Shown here piece by piece: positions 1 to 8,354 of a stretch of 64,000 bases of DNA. A program made the position numbers and the translations under genes. The DNA is from Mesorhizobium sp. ORS 3324. GTDB lineage: Bacteria; Pseudomonadota; Alphaproteobacteria; Rhizobiales; Rhizobiaceae. The notes beneath the pieces are model-generated. The model saw only the letters and a program-made list of their open reading frames with translations, ran no database searches and was not told where the DNA came from. The DNA is taken from positions 187,425-251,424 of the forward strand of contig LM655170.1 of NCBI GenBank assembly GCA_000824825.2, given 5' to 3'. Each line of letters begins with the position of its first letter. Position 1 is the stretch's first letter.

Positions 1-889
1 CGCCGGTCGCCAGGCTGACGGCGACGCCGGCGGCCGGCTTGCCGTTGTAATGGGCTTGGGTGGTGTAGCTTTCGGCGCCGATCTCGACGTTGGCGACATC
101 GTTCAGCCGCACCAGCGAGCCGTCGGTATTGCTCTTCAGGATGATGTTGCGGAACTGTTCGGCGGTCTGCAGCCGGCTCTTCGCCGTCACCGTGGCGTTG
201 AGCTGTTGGCCCTTGCGCGCCGGCAGGCCGCCGAGCTGGCCGGCCGAGACCTGTGTGTTCTGCGCCTCGACGGCCGTGGCGACATCGCTCGGCATCAGCG
301 CGTATTGCGCTAGTTTGTCCGGGTCGAGCCAGATGCGCATGGCATAGCCGGAGCCGAAAAGCTGCGTCGATCCGACGCCTTCGACGCGTTTCAGCGTGTC
401 GTTGACGGTTGAGTTGACATAGTCCGCGAGGTCGGTCGAGTTCATCTTGCCGTCGCTGGAGACGAAGCCGATGACCATCAGGAAGCCGGTCGAGGATTTG
501 GAGACGGTGATGCCCTTGCTCTGCACGACCTGCGGCAGCTGCGACTGCACAAGCTGCAGCTTGTTCTGCGTCTGCACCTGGGCGGTGTCCGCGTTGGCGC
601 CGCTGGTGAAGGTCAGCGTGATCGAGGCCTGTCCGGTCGATGTCGAGGTCGCCGTCATGTAGTCGAGATTGTCGATACCGGTCATGCCCTGTTCGATGAC
701 CTTGGTCACCGAATTCTCCACCGTCTGGGCGTCGGCGCCGGGATAGCTGGCGCTGATGTTCACCGTGGTGGGCGCAATCTGGGGATATTGCGAGATCGGC
801 AGGTTACGCAGCGCGAGCAGGCCGCCCAACATGATCACGATGGCGATCACCCAGGCGAAGATCGGCCGGTTGATGAAGAAGGTCGACAT
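1..889 (-). CDS. RND multidrug efflux permease, AcrB/HAE1 type (3' part missing)
   Basis: Inner-membrane proton-driven pump subunit of a tripartite efflux system. The gene starts with ATG at 889 on the minus strand and runs off the left edge, so only about 296 N-terminal residues are visible, against roughly 1040 for the family. The start MSTFFINRPIFAWVIAIVIM is the typical AcrB/MexB opening with the first transmembrane helix, followed by the porter domain sequence SYPGADAQTVENSVTKVIEQ. It lies 4 bp downstream of its adaptor gene and is the last visible gene of a four-gene operon of two adaptor/permease pairs. The substrate cannot be told from sequence. The family call is secure; the exact orthologue (for example BepE-like) is not. 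Confidence 0.93.
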   Translation of the reverse strand, partial: MSTFFINRPIFAWVIAIVIMLGGLLALRNLPISQYPQIAPTTVNISASYPGADAQTVENSVTKVIEQGMTGIDNLDYMTATSTSTGQASITLTFTSGANADTAQVQTQNKLQLVQSQLPQVVQSKGITVSKSSTGFLMVIGFVSSDGKMNSTDLADYVNSTVNDTLKRVEGVGSTQLFGSGYAMRIWLDPDKLAQYALMPSDVATAVEAQNTQVSAGQLGGLPARKGQQLNATVTAKSRLQTAEQFRNIILKSNTDGSLVRLNDVANVEIGAESYTTQAHYNGKPAAGVAVSLATG

Positions 890-893
890 CGCC

Positions 894-2186
894 TCAGTTC
901 CCGGTTGCACCAGATGCCGGTTGTTTTCCGGCGCCGCCGGCATTGCCACCGGCCGTGGAGGAAGTCTGCTCGCGATCCTTGATCTCGCCGGTCGCCTCGT
1001 CGATGGTCACCTCGACCGGCGTCGCGTCGCCGCCGGCGCGCACCAGCTGCAGGCCCTCGACGATGACGCGGTCGCCGTCGCCGACGCCGGAATCCACCAG
1101 CCAGTTGTTGCCGACGCTGTTGCGCACGCCGAGCACACGCTGCTCGACCTTGCCCTGAGCATTGACGACCATGGCCGTCGCCTGGCCCTTGGGGTCACGG
1201 CTGACGCCGCGCTGCGGCACCAGGAAGCTGTTTTGGGCGACGCCTTCCTCGACGATGGCGCGGACATACATGCCCGGCAGCAGCAGACGGTCGGGATTGG
1301 GGAACTGGGCTCTGAGCGCGAAGGTTCCGGTCGACTGGTCGACATTGGCACCGGCGAACTCCAGCTTGCCGTTCTGCGCGTAGATGGTGCCGTTGTCGAG
1401 CTTCAGCTTGACGCTGACATTGGTCCCGCTGAATTTCAGCCGGCCTTCGTTGATCGCCTGGCGCAGATTGAGCAGGTTGGTGCTGGACTGCGTGACGTCG
1501 ACATTGATCGGATCGAGCGAGCGAATGGTGGTCAGCACCGTTTCCTGGTTGGCGGTGACCAGCGCACCCGGCGTCAGCGTGGATTTGTCGATCCGGCCGG
1601 CGATCGGCGCGGTGATCGAGGTGCGGTTCAGGCTGATGTGGGAGGTCTCGACGCCGGCCTTGGCGGACGCCACATCGGCTTGAGACTGCGCCAGCGTCGC
1701 GGCGGCATCGTCATAGTCCTGCTTCGACACCACATGCTGCTGCAGCAATCCGGAATAGCGGTCGAATTTTGCCTGCGCGGTGGAGAGGGCGGCTTCGGCC
1801 TTCTGCTGGGCGGCGACGGCGCTGTCATAGGCTGCCTGGTAGCTCGCCGGATCGATGAGGTAGAGCGGCTGCCCCGCCACCACCTCGGCGCCTTCCTGGA
1901 ACAGGCGCTGCCGGATGATGCCGTCGACCTGCGGGCGTACCTCGGCCACGAGCGAAGCAGCGGTGCGTCCCGGCAACTCAGTGGTAATCGCGACCGATTG
2001 CGGATGCAGCGTGACGACGCCGACCTCGGGCCGCCCGGCACCCCCCATGCCGGCCGGCACCTGGCTCTTTTCCTGCGAGCAGGCCGCAAGCAGAAGCGTG
2101 GCGCACAGGACTCCCGCCCAGGGAGACAGGCGGCGTAGCCTTGCCGATGATGGAGAACGATCAGCTTGGGTATGCATTGGCTGCAT
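894..2186 (-). CDS. RND efflux periplasmic adaptor, lipoprotein (MFP)
   Basis: Membrane-fusion protein that links an RND permease to an outer-membrane channel. The 430-residue protein has a signal peptide with a lipobox (LLLAAC) near residue 30, so it is probably lipid-anchored. It then has the biotinyl-lipoyl-like segment (EVRPQVDGIIRQRLFQEGAEV), an alpha-helical hairpin around residues 110-190, and the beta-barrel region. The start at 2186 is preferred because AGGAAAAG sits directly upstream; an ATG nine bases downstream (2177) is an alternative. The start overlaps the end of the upstream permease gene by 26 nt, and the downstream permease begins 4 bp after the stop, so it is translationally coupled on both sides. 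It resembles AcrA/MexA/BepD adaptors. Confidence 0.92.
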   Translation of the reverse strand: MQPMHTQADRSPSSARLRRLSPWAGVLCATLLLAACSQEKSQVPAGMGGAGRPEVGVVTLHPQSVAITTELPGRTAASLVAEVRPQVDGIIRQRLFQEGAEVVAGQPLYLIDPASYQAAYDSAVAAQQKAEAALSTAQAKFDRYSGLLQQHVVSKQDYDDAAATLAQSQADVASAKAGVETSHISLNRTSITAPIAGRIDKSTLTPGALVTANQETVLTTIRSLDPINVDVTQSSTNLLNLRQAINEGRLKFSGTNVSVKLKLDNGTIYAQNGKLEFAGANVDQSTGTFALRAQFPNPDRLLLPGMYVRAIVEEGVAQNSFLVPQRGVSRDPKGQATAMVVNAQGKVEQRVLGVRNSVGNNWLVDSGVGDGDRVIVEGLQLVRAGGDATPVEVTIDEATGEIKDREQTSSTAGGNAGGAGKQPASGATGN

Positions 2187-5100
2187 CTTTTCCTGGAGTT
2201 GTGGTCCTCGCCTGGCCGTACGCGCCGGGCGCTTCGACCAGCAGCTTGCCGAGGTGACGGGCGAGGAAACGCTGGATGCCGTCCATGAAGGTATAGACGA
2301 CCGGCACATAGACGAGGCTGAGCACGGTGGAGGAGAGGAGCCCGCCGATGACGGCGATTGCCATCGGCGCACGCGTCTCGGCGTCGGCGCCGATGCCGAG
2401 CGCGATCGGCAGCATGCCGGCGCCCATGGCGATCGATGTCATGACGATGGGGCGAGCTCGCTTGCGGGCAGCGTCGAGCAGTGCCTCGAAGCGGCTCATG
2501 CCGTGCTCCTTCTCGGCGACGAGAGCATACTCGACGAGCAGGATCGAGTTCTTGGCCGCGATGCCCATCAGCATCAGTATGCCGATCAACGGTGAGATGC
2601 CGAGCGCCTTGCCGGTGATGAGCAGGAAACCAAGCGCGCCGCCGACCGACAGCGGCAAGGCGACCAGGATGGTCACCGGCTGCACGAAGCTGCGGAAGAG
2701 CAGCACCAACGTCAGGTACATCAGGATGATGCCGGCGGCGATTGCGGTGGCGAAGCCGGAAAACAGTTCCTGCATGCGTTGGGCATCGCCGCGCGCCAGC
2801 TCATGCACGCCGGCAGGCAGGCTTTTCATGATCGGCAGCGCGCGAATGGCGGTGGTCGCCTGGCCGAGCGTCAGGCCGGAAAGATCGGCCTCGACCGTGG
2901 CGCTGCGGCTTCTGTCGACACGGGTGATGCTGTTGGGGCCGGCGTTGAAGCCGATATCGGCGACGGCGCCGAGCGGCACCGTGCCCCTGCTGCCGGTCAG
3001 CGGCAGCATGGCGAGCTTCGCCGGATCATCAATGGCGCCGTCGGGCAAGGTGACGACGATCGACACCTGACGGTCGCCGAGATTGAATTTCGCCAGGCTG
3101 GTGTCGGTGTCGCCGATGGTGGCGATCTTCACCGTCGCTGCGATCTCGGTCGGGGTGACGCCAAGCTCTGCCGCCTTGGCGCTGTCGGGCCGCACGATCA
3201 ACTCCGGTTTGGTGGTGGCCGCGGTCGATGTCGGATTGATCAGCCCTGGAACCGATTTCATTGCGTCGGTCAGCGCATCGCTTGCCTTTTCGAGGGCTTC
3301 GCCATCGTCGCCGACCAGCGTGATCGACACCTTGGCGCCGGCGAAGCCGTCGGCGCCGAACTGAATGCGGGCGCCTGGGATGTCGTTGAGCCGAGGCGAG
3401 GCCTCGGCCTCAAACAGCTGCTGGCTTATCGTCCGCTCAGCGCGCGGCTTCAGGTTGACCGTGACGGTCGCGGTGCGCACTTCGGCCGAGCTCGAGCTTT
3501 GGTTCGGCCCTCCGCCCGACGAGGCGGCCGTGCCGATGGTGGCAAACACGCTGTCGACGGCCGGCTCCTTCTCCAGGCGTTTGGTGATGTCCTGCACCAC
3601 CGCCGTGGTCTGCTCGATGGTCGAGCCGGGCTGCAACTCGACCGAGATCATCGAGCGCCCGCGATCCGCCGCCGCCATGAATTCGGTCGGCAAGTGTGTC
3701 GCCAGCATCATCGAGCCGGCGAAGAAGGCAATGCCGGCAGCAAGCGTGATCCAACGGTGATCGAGCGCCTTGCGCAGTAGCCAGAGATAGGTCGGCACCC
3801 AGGCCGGCGTATCGTCCTCGTCGTGGCCGCCGGCGCGCACCAGATAGGCGCCCATCAGCGGGGTGAGCATGCGCGCCACCAAGAGCGAAAACAGCACCGA
3901 AACGCAGACGGCGACTGCGAAGGAGAAGAAGAACTTGCCGGGAATGCCGGGCATGAAGGCGACGGGCAGGAACACGGCGACGATGGTCGCGGTGGTTGCC
4001 ACCACGGCCAGCCCGATCTCGTCGGCCGCTTCGATTGCCGCCTGGTAGGCGCTGACGCCGGTCTGGCGCATATGGCGCACGATGTTCTCGATCTCGACGA
4101 TGGCATCGTCGACAAGGATGCCGACGACCAGCGACAGCGCCAGCAAGGTGATGTTGTTGAGCGAGATGTTGAAGGCCGCCATCACCGCAAAGGTCGGGAT
4201 CAGCGACAGCGGCATCGCCACCGCCGACACCAGCGTCGCCCTGATGTCGCGCAGAAACAACCAGACCACGCCGATAGCGAGCAGCGCGCCCAGCCATAGA
4301 GCTTCGAAGGCGGCGTCGTAGCTTTCCTGGACAAAGCCGGACGAGGAGGTGACTTCGGTGAATCTTGCCGCCGTGGTCTTCGCGCCCATTTCGGCGATCG
4401 CGGCGCGCGCGGCCTTGACCACGTCGATCTCGCTCGAGCCGACCGACCTGTAGACATTGAAGGCGACGACTTGCCTGCCGTCGAGATAGGCGGCCTGGCG
4501 CGGTTTTTCCCAGCTGTCGACGACGGTGCCGAGGTCGGACAGCTTGACGTCGCCGGCGCCGCTCAGCGCGATGCGGGTATCGGCCAGCGCCTCGACGGTC
4601 GTGGCGCTGGCCAGCGTGCGCACCGACTGCTCCTGGCCGCCGATATTGGCTCGGCCACCCGGCTGGTTGACGTTGTTGGAGGCGAGCGTCTGGCTGACAT
4701 CGCCGGCGCTGATGCCGAGAGCGGCAAGCCGGTCGGGATCGAGCTCGACGCGGATGACGCGATCGACGCCGCCGGAACGGGTGATCTTGGAGACGCCGTC
4801 GACGCCGAGCAGGACTTTCGCGACGTCGTTGTCGATGTACCAGCTCAGCGCGTCGGGCGACATGGTCGGCGCCTCGACGACGAAGGTGAGCACCGAATTG
4901 CCCGTGGCGTTGATCTTCGCCACGACCGGCGTCTGGGCCGCGGCCGGCAGGCTGGACTGCACGCCGGAGACGGCGTTGCGGACATCGTTGGTAGCGGTCT
5001 CGGGATCCGTGCCGAGGGTGAATTCGACGGTGGTGACGGATGAGCCCTCGCTAATCGAGGTCGAGACGTCGTCGACGCCTTCGAGCGTCGCCACGGCGTT

Positions 5101-5307
5101 CTCGATGACGCGCGCCACCTGGACTTCCATTTCGCTCGGCGCTGCGCCCGGCTGCGCCACCGTGACGGTGACGGTCGGCAGGTCGATGTCGGGCATGTTG
5201 TTGGTGCGCAGCTGCATGAAGCCGTAAACGCCGGCAACGCTGAGCAACAGGAACAGCACGATGGTCGGAACCGGATTGCGGATCGACCAGGAGGAGATGG
5301 CGTTCAT
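2161..5307 (-). CDS. RND efflux permease, HAE1 family (second pump)
   Basis: Full-length (1048 residues) inner-membrane proton/drug antiporter. The N-terminal helix is followed by the porter segment with MPDIDLPTVTVTVAQPGAAPSEME. The transmembrane-4 motif LSLVVGILVDDAIVEIENIV carries the paired aspartates needed for proton relay, and the second hydrophobic repeat shows GILMLMGIAAKNSILLVEYA with the conserved lysine. It differs clearly from the permease at the left edge, so the operon encodes two distinct pumps. It overlaps the upstream adaptor gene by 4 nt (ATGA) and the downstream adaptor by 26 nt. It looks closest to the NolG/MdtB-like branch, which is an impression rather than a result. 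Confidence 0.95.
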   Translation of the reverse strand: MNAISSWSIRNPVPTIVLFLLLSVAGVYGFMQLRTNNMPDIDLPTVTVTVAQPGAAPSEMEVQVARVIENAVATLEGVDDVSTSISEGSSVTTVEFTLGTDPETATNDVRNAVSGVQSSLPAAAQTPVVAKINATGNSVLTFVVEAPTMSPDALSWYIDNDVAKVLLGVDGVSKITRSGGVDRVIRVELDPDRLAALGISAGDVSQTLASNNVNQPGGRANIGGQEQSVRTLASATTVEALADTRIALSGAGDVKLSDLGTVVDSWEKPRQAAYLDGRQVVAFNVYRSVGSSEIDVVKAARAAIAEMGAKTTAARFTEVTSSSGFVQESYDAAFEALWLGALLAIGVVWLFLRDIRATLVSAVAMPLSLIPTFAVMAAFNISLNNITLLALSLVVGILVDDAIVEIENIVRHMRQTGVSAYQAAIEAADEIGLAVVATTATIVAVFLPVAFMPGIPGKFFFSFAVAVCVSVLFSLLVARMLTPLMGAYLVRAGGHDEDDTPAWVPTYLWLLRKALDHRWITLAAGIAFFAGSMMLATHLPTEFMAAADRGRSMISVELQPGSTIEQTTAVVQDITKRLEKEPAVDSVFATIGTAASSGGGPNQSSSSAEVRTATVTVNLKPRAERTISQQLFEAEASPRLNDIPGARIQFGADGFAGAKVSITLVGDDGEALEKASDALTDAMKSVPGLINPTSTAATTKPELIVRPDSAKAAELGVTPTEIAATVKIATIGDTDTSLAKFNLGDRQVSIVVTLPDGAIDDPAKLAMLPLTGSRGTVPLGAVADIGFNAGPNSITRVDRSRSATVEADLSGLTLGQATTAIRALPIMKSLPAGVHELARGDAQRMQELFSGFATAIAAGIILMYLTLVLLFRSFVQPVTILVALPLSVGGALGFLLITGKALGISPLIGILMLMGIAAKNSILLVEYALVAEKEHGMSRFEALLDAARKRARPIVMTSIAMGAGMLPIALGIGADAETRAPMAIAVIGGLLSSTVLSLVYVPVVYTFMDGIQRFLARHLGKLLVEAPGAYGQARTTTPGKDAANAYPS

Positions 5308-6455
5308 TGCGCCGGCTCCGCCCTACTCGCGGCATCGGCCGCCTTCGTCTCGTCGTCGGCGACACGCACCAGATTGCCGTCGTTGAGGAAGCCGGCCCCG
5401 GCGACGACGACGCGGTCGCCTTCCGACAAGCCGCTTTCGATGGCGACGCGGCCGTCCTGGCGCGTGCCGGTCGCAACGGGATGCGCGCTGACCTTGCCTT
5501 GATCGTCGACGACGAACACCGCAGGTTTGCCGTCATGCCAGACCAAAGCCGTTTCGGCGACGGTCAGCTGCCGGGACGACGCCGTCTCGATCGTGACGCG
5601 GGCGAACATGCCGGGCTTAAGGCCCGAGCCTTCGCCGACGGCGACATAGACGGTGGCGAGCCGGGTGGTCGCGTTGACCGTCTCGGCGATTGAGGAAACG
5701 CTGCCGGAAAAGACGCGGCCGGATGCGTCGACGGTGTTCGCCGGCTGACCGGCCGAGATTGCCGCCAGGTCCTTTTCAGGGACAAGCACGCCGACCTCCA
5801 GCTTGCCGTCGCGGACGATCTTCATCAGCTCGGTGCCGGTCTGGACGATGGAGCCTGCCACGGCCGGCTTGCTGGAGACGATGCCGTCGAACGGGGCGCG
5901 GATCGTCGTCCTGTCAAGCTGGGCCTGCAGCCGCTCGGCCGCGGCTTGGGCCTGATCGACCCCGGCCTTGCCGGTCTTGACGGCGGTCGCCTTTTCCTCG
6001 GCGGTCTCCGCGCTGACGGCATTGCTGGCGAGCAGCTTGTCGGCGCGCGTGGCGGCCGACAGCGCGGAGTCGAGCGTCGCCTGCGCCTGCGCGACGGCTG
6101 CCTTCTGCTCGGCGAGCTGGGCTTTGAGGAGCGAGTCATCCAACCTTGCGACGACATCGCCGGCCTTCACATGATCGCCCTCGGCCACCAGGACTTCGGT
6201 CAGGCGCAGGCCGCTTTCTTCGGCGCCGATCGTCGCTTCCTGCCAAGCAGCCACCGTGCCGGTCGCGCTGACCGACGATGTCACCGTCTGGGGGACCACC
6301 TTCTCCACCGAAACGGCGAGTGTCACCGCCGACGCAGGCGTGTGCGCCACCGGCTCGGGCGAGGCGCGGCCATAGGCTTTGAGCGCGGCGACAGCGGCCA
6401 CCACGACAAGCAAAGCCAGCAGAAGAAGATGTCGTTTACGCAATTTTTCGGTCAT
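5304..6455 (-). CDS. RND efflux periplasmic adaptor (MFP), first gene of the efflux operon
   Basis: Membrane-fusion protein for the permease encoded directly downstream. An N-terminal hydrophobic segment (RHLLLLALLVVVAAVAALKA) acts as a membrane anchor or uncleaved signal. No lipobox cysteine is seen, unlike the second adaptor. The lipoyl half-motif (GEESGLRLTEVLVAEGDHV-like region, residues about 75-105), the coiled-coil hairpin rich in Ala/Gln/Lys, and the barrel domain follow. ATG at 6455 is chosen; an in-frame TTG at 6479 would add eight residues, and neither has a strong ribosome binding site. The gene ends in a 4-nt overlap with the permease. The promoter should lie between here and 6742. 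Confidence 0.9.
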   Translation of the reverse strand: MTEKLRKRHLLLLALLVVVAAVAALKAYGRASPEPVAHTPASAVTLAVSVEKVVPQTVTSSVSATGTVAAWQEATIGAEESGLRLTEVLVAEGDHVKAGDVVARLDDSLLKAQLAEQKAAVAQAQATLDSALSAATRADKLLASNAVSAETAEEKATAVKTGKAGVDQAQAAAERLQAQLDRTTIRAPFDGIVSSKPAVAGSIVQTGTELMKIVRDGKLEVGVLVPEKDLAAISAGQPANTVDASGRVFSGSVSSIAETVNATTRLATVYVAVGEGSGLKPGMFARVTIETASSRQLTVAETALVWHDGKPAVFVVDDQGKVSAHPVATGTRQDGRVAIESGLSEGDRVVVAGAGFLNDGNLVRVADDETKAADAASRAEPAQ

Positions 6456-6742
6456 CGTTTTCGATATCGGGCGAGGCAATGGGGAGCGACAGCCGATATG
6501 CTGCGAACTTCAACCGGATCGCGTCCCCGGCCGGGATCGGCGCTGTCGCCGGCTGCGCGGCGCGCCGGCCGACCGGCAAGCCCGGAGCGACCGACACGAT
6601 CATGCGCAGCATCATCAGCGCTTCCCACATGGTGCTGTCCTCGCCTCGTGCAGCCAGCGGCGGTGCGAGGCATCTCAAGTTGCAAGAAGGGAACCGGCCG
6701 GCCCGTGAACGGGTGACTCAACGTGCCGGCCGGCGCAGCCGG

Positions 6743-7417
6743 TCAGAGTTGCTCGCCATCCCGGGGTGGGGGTGGTGGAAGCTGTCCGTGCGGACCTCCG
6801 GATCCGGCTGCATCATCCGGCGGATTGCCCCATGGACCGGGGGGGTGGCCGTGAGGCCGGTCCGCCGAAGCGAGGATTTCGAGCTGTTCGGGCGTCAGCT
6901 TGGTGCGCAGCACGGCAATCGCGTCCTTAAGCTTCGCTGCCGACGCCGCGCGCTTGGTGACCTCGTCGGCCAGTCGCTCCTGGAAGGCGAAAGGATCGCG
7001 TTGCGCCTGGTCGGGGCGGCCGGGGGCGCCCGGTCCGCCTGTTTCAGGATCGCCAGGGCCGTGGTCGAAGCGTGGCGGCGCCAGCACCGCCTGCAGCGCG
7101 CTGGTGTAGTCGCGCCAGGCATCGAGCTGCTCGGACCGGATGCCGATGCGGGTCTCGAGGGCCGAGAGCCGGGCGGCAAGCATTTCCGGAGGCGGCGGTC
7201 CCATGCGGCGGAAGCCGAAGCCGTCCGGCCCTTGCGGCCCGTGCCGCATCGGCCCATGCGGGCGAGGCCAGGGCATCGGCCCCGGGCCCGTGTCGTCGTG
7301 CTGATCGATGGCCGGCGGCTCGTCGCTCGGTGCGGCGCCGGGATCGGGCTGAGCGGCCAGCACGGGATGGATGGCCGCGACCGAAAACAGGCCGAGCGCC
7401 AAGAGTTTGCTTCGCAT
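6743..7417 (-). CDS. Periplasmic Spy/CpxP-like LTXXQ-motif protein
   Basis: A 224-residue secreted protein with a clear signal peptide (cleavage expected after HPVLA, about residue 21). A low-complexity Pro/Gly/His/Met region follows, then a helical part containing FAFQERLADEVTKRAA and LTPEQLEILA near the C-terminus, which match the LTXXQ repeats of the Spy/CpxP family. Such proteins act as periplasmic chaperones or envelope-stress sensors. The Met/His-rich stretch could bind metal, but that is only an inference. AAGGA about 12 nt upstream of the ATG supports the start. It is divergent from the two-component genes and points the same way as the efflux operon, which suggests it belongs to the same regulon. 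Confidence 0.8.
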   Translation of the reverse strand: MRSKLLALGLFSVAAIHPVLAAQPDPGAAPSDEPPAIDQHDDTGPGPMPWPRPHGPMRHGPQGPDGFGFRRMGPPPPEMLAARLSALETRIGIRSEQLDAWRDYTSALQAVLAPPRFDHGPGDPETGGPGAPGRPDQAQRDPFAFQERLADEVTKRAASAAKLKDAIAVLRTKLTPEQLEILASADRPHGHPPGPWGNPPDDAAGSGGPHGQLPPPPPRDGEQL

Positions 7418-7499
7418 GACGTGATCCTTTGCTGCATGCTTCGGATGGCTGGAGGATAGGAGGCGTCTTTTGCCGTTTCGCGTCGCGGCGTTGCCGAAG

Positions 7500-7553
7500 G
7501 TTTCCGGAAAAAGGAGATTTGTTTCCGAATGTTTCCAACGGCTTTGCGGAAAC
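7500..7553 (+). promoter_or_regulatory. GTTTCC repeats, candidate response-regulator binding sites
   Basis: GTTTCC occurs at 7500, 7521 and 7531, and its reverse complement GGAAAC at 7548. The copies at 7521 and 7531 are exactly 10 bp apart, the spacing of direct half-sites bound by dimers of OmpR/PhoB-type regulators. They lie between the LTXXQ gene (start 7417) and the response regulator (start 7629), so they could control both. The binding role is inferred. Confidence 0.5.
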
Positions 7554-7628
7554 GTTGCGTTGCAATTTTCCGTGCCGCTTGGCGGCGTCGCTCCCTATAA
7601 TCACGAACGAAAAGGCAAGCGGGCAGAC

Positions 7629-8354
7629 ATGCAGGCACAATCCCACATCCTCGTCGTCGATGACGATCGCGAGATCAGGACGCTGCTCGGGCGCTATCTC
7701 GACGGCCAGGGATTTCGTGTCTCGGTGGCGGCGGACCGGCGCGAATGCGAGCACAAGCTTGGCTCCGGCCAGTTCGACCTCATCGTGCTCGACGTCATGC
7801 TGCCTGACGGCTCCGGTCTCGACATCTGCCGGAGCCTGCGGGACCGCAAGCCGCATATCCCGGTCATCCTGCTGACCGCGCTGAAGGAGGATGTCGACCG
7901 CATCATCGGGCTGGAGCTCGGCGCCGACGACTACCTCGGCAAGCCGTTCAATCCGCGCGAGCTTACGGCTCGCATCCGCGCCGTGCTCAGGCGCTCGGCG
8001 CCGGACGAAGTCGCCCCGCCCAAGGTTCGCGTCTATCATTTCGCCGGTTACCGACTGGAGCCGGACACGCGCAAGGTGATGAACGCCGACGGTGCCCTGA
8101 TCGATCTTACCGGCGCCGAGTTCGACCTGCTGCAGGTCTTTCTCGACCGGCCGGGGCGGCTTTTGTCGCGTGACCAGCTGCTCGATCTGACGCAAGGGCG
8201 CGAGCGCGAGCCGCTCGACCGGTCCGTCGACGTGCTGATGAGCCGGCTGCGCCGGAAGTTCGCCGAGGCGGGCGAGGAGAACCTGTTCAAGACCGTGCGC
8301 AATGGTGGCTATCAACTGACCGCGCGCGTCGAGACGGCGGAGACCGGGGCATGA
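7629..8354 (+). CDS. OmpR/PhoB-family response regulator
   Basis: DNA-binding output protein of a two-component system, 241 residues. The receiver domain (residues 5-120) shows the acidic pair after ILVVDDD, the phospho-acceptor Asp55 in LIVLDVMLPDG, and the conserved lysine in DDYLGKPFNPREL. The C-terminal winged helix (about 135-235) has LTGAEFDLLQVFLDRPGRLL and DRSVDVLMSRLRRK, typical of Trans_reg_C. ATG at 7629 is chosen because the receiver begins six residues later; a longer in-frame extension upstream has no family match. The stop overlaps the kinase start by 4 nt. It is probably the regulator of the divergent LTXXQ gene and perhaps of the efflux operon. Confidence 0.93.
   Translation: MQAQSHILVVDDDREIRTLLGRYLDGQGFRVSVAADRRECEHKLGSGQFDLIVLDVMLPDGSGLDICRSLRDRKPHIPVILLTALKEDVDRIIGLELGADDYLGKPFNPRELTARIRAVLRRSAPDEVAPPKVRVYHFAGYRLEPDTRKVMNADGALIDLTGAEFDLLQVFLDRPGRLLSRDQLLDLTQGREREPLDRSVDVLMSRLRRKFAEAGEENLFKTVRNGGYQLTARVETAETGA

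Noticed and set aside
756..2138. Plus-strand open frame of 460 codons across the adaptor gene
   Set aside because: Antisense to a lipoprotein adaptor with clear motifs; the composition is Arg/Gly/Asp-rich as expected for a shadow frame.
5304..6479. Longer form of the first adaptor starting at TTG 6479
   Set aside because: The extra eight residues have no function in a signal-anchor protein and the TTG has no better ribosome binding site than the ATG at 6455.
6436..6678. 80-codon open frame on the minus strand just before the first adaptor gene
   Set aside because: It would overlap the adaptor start by 20 nt and has no ribosome binding site or family resemblance. A leader peptide is possible but unsupported.
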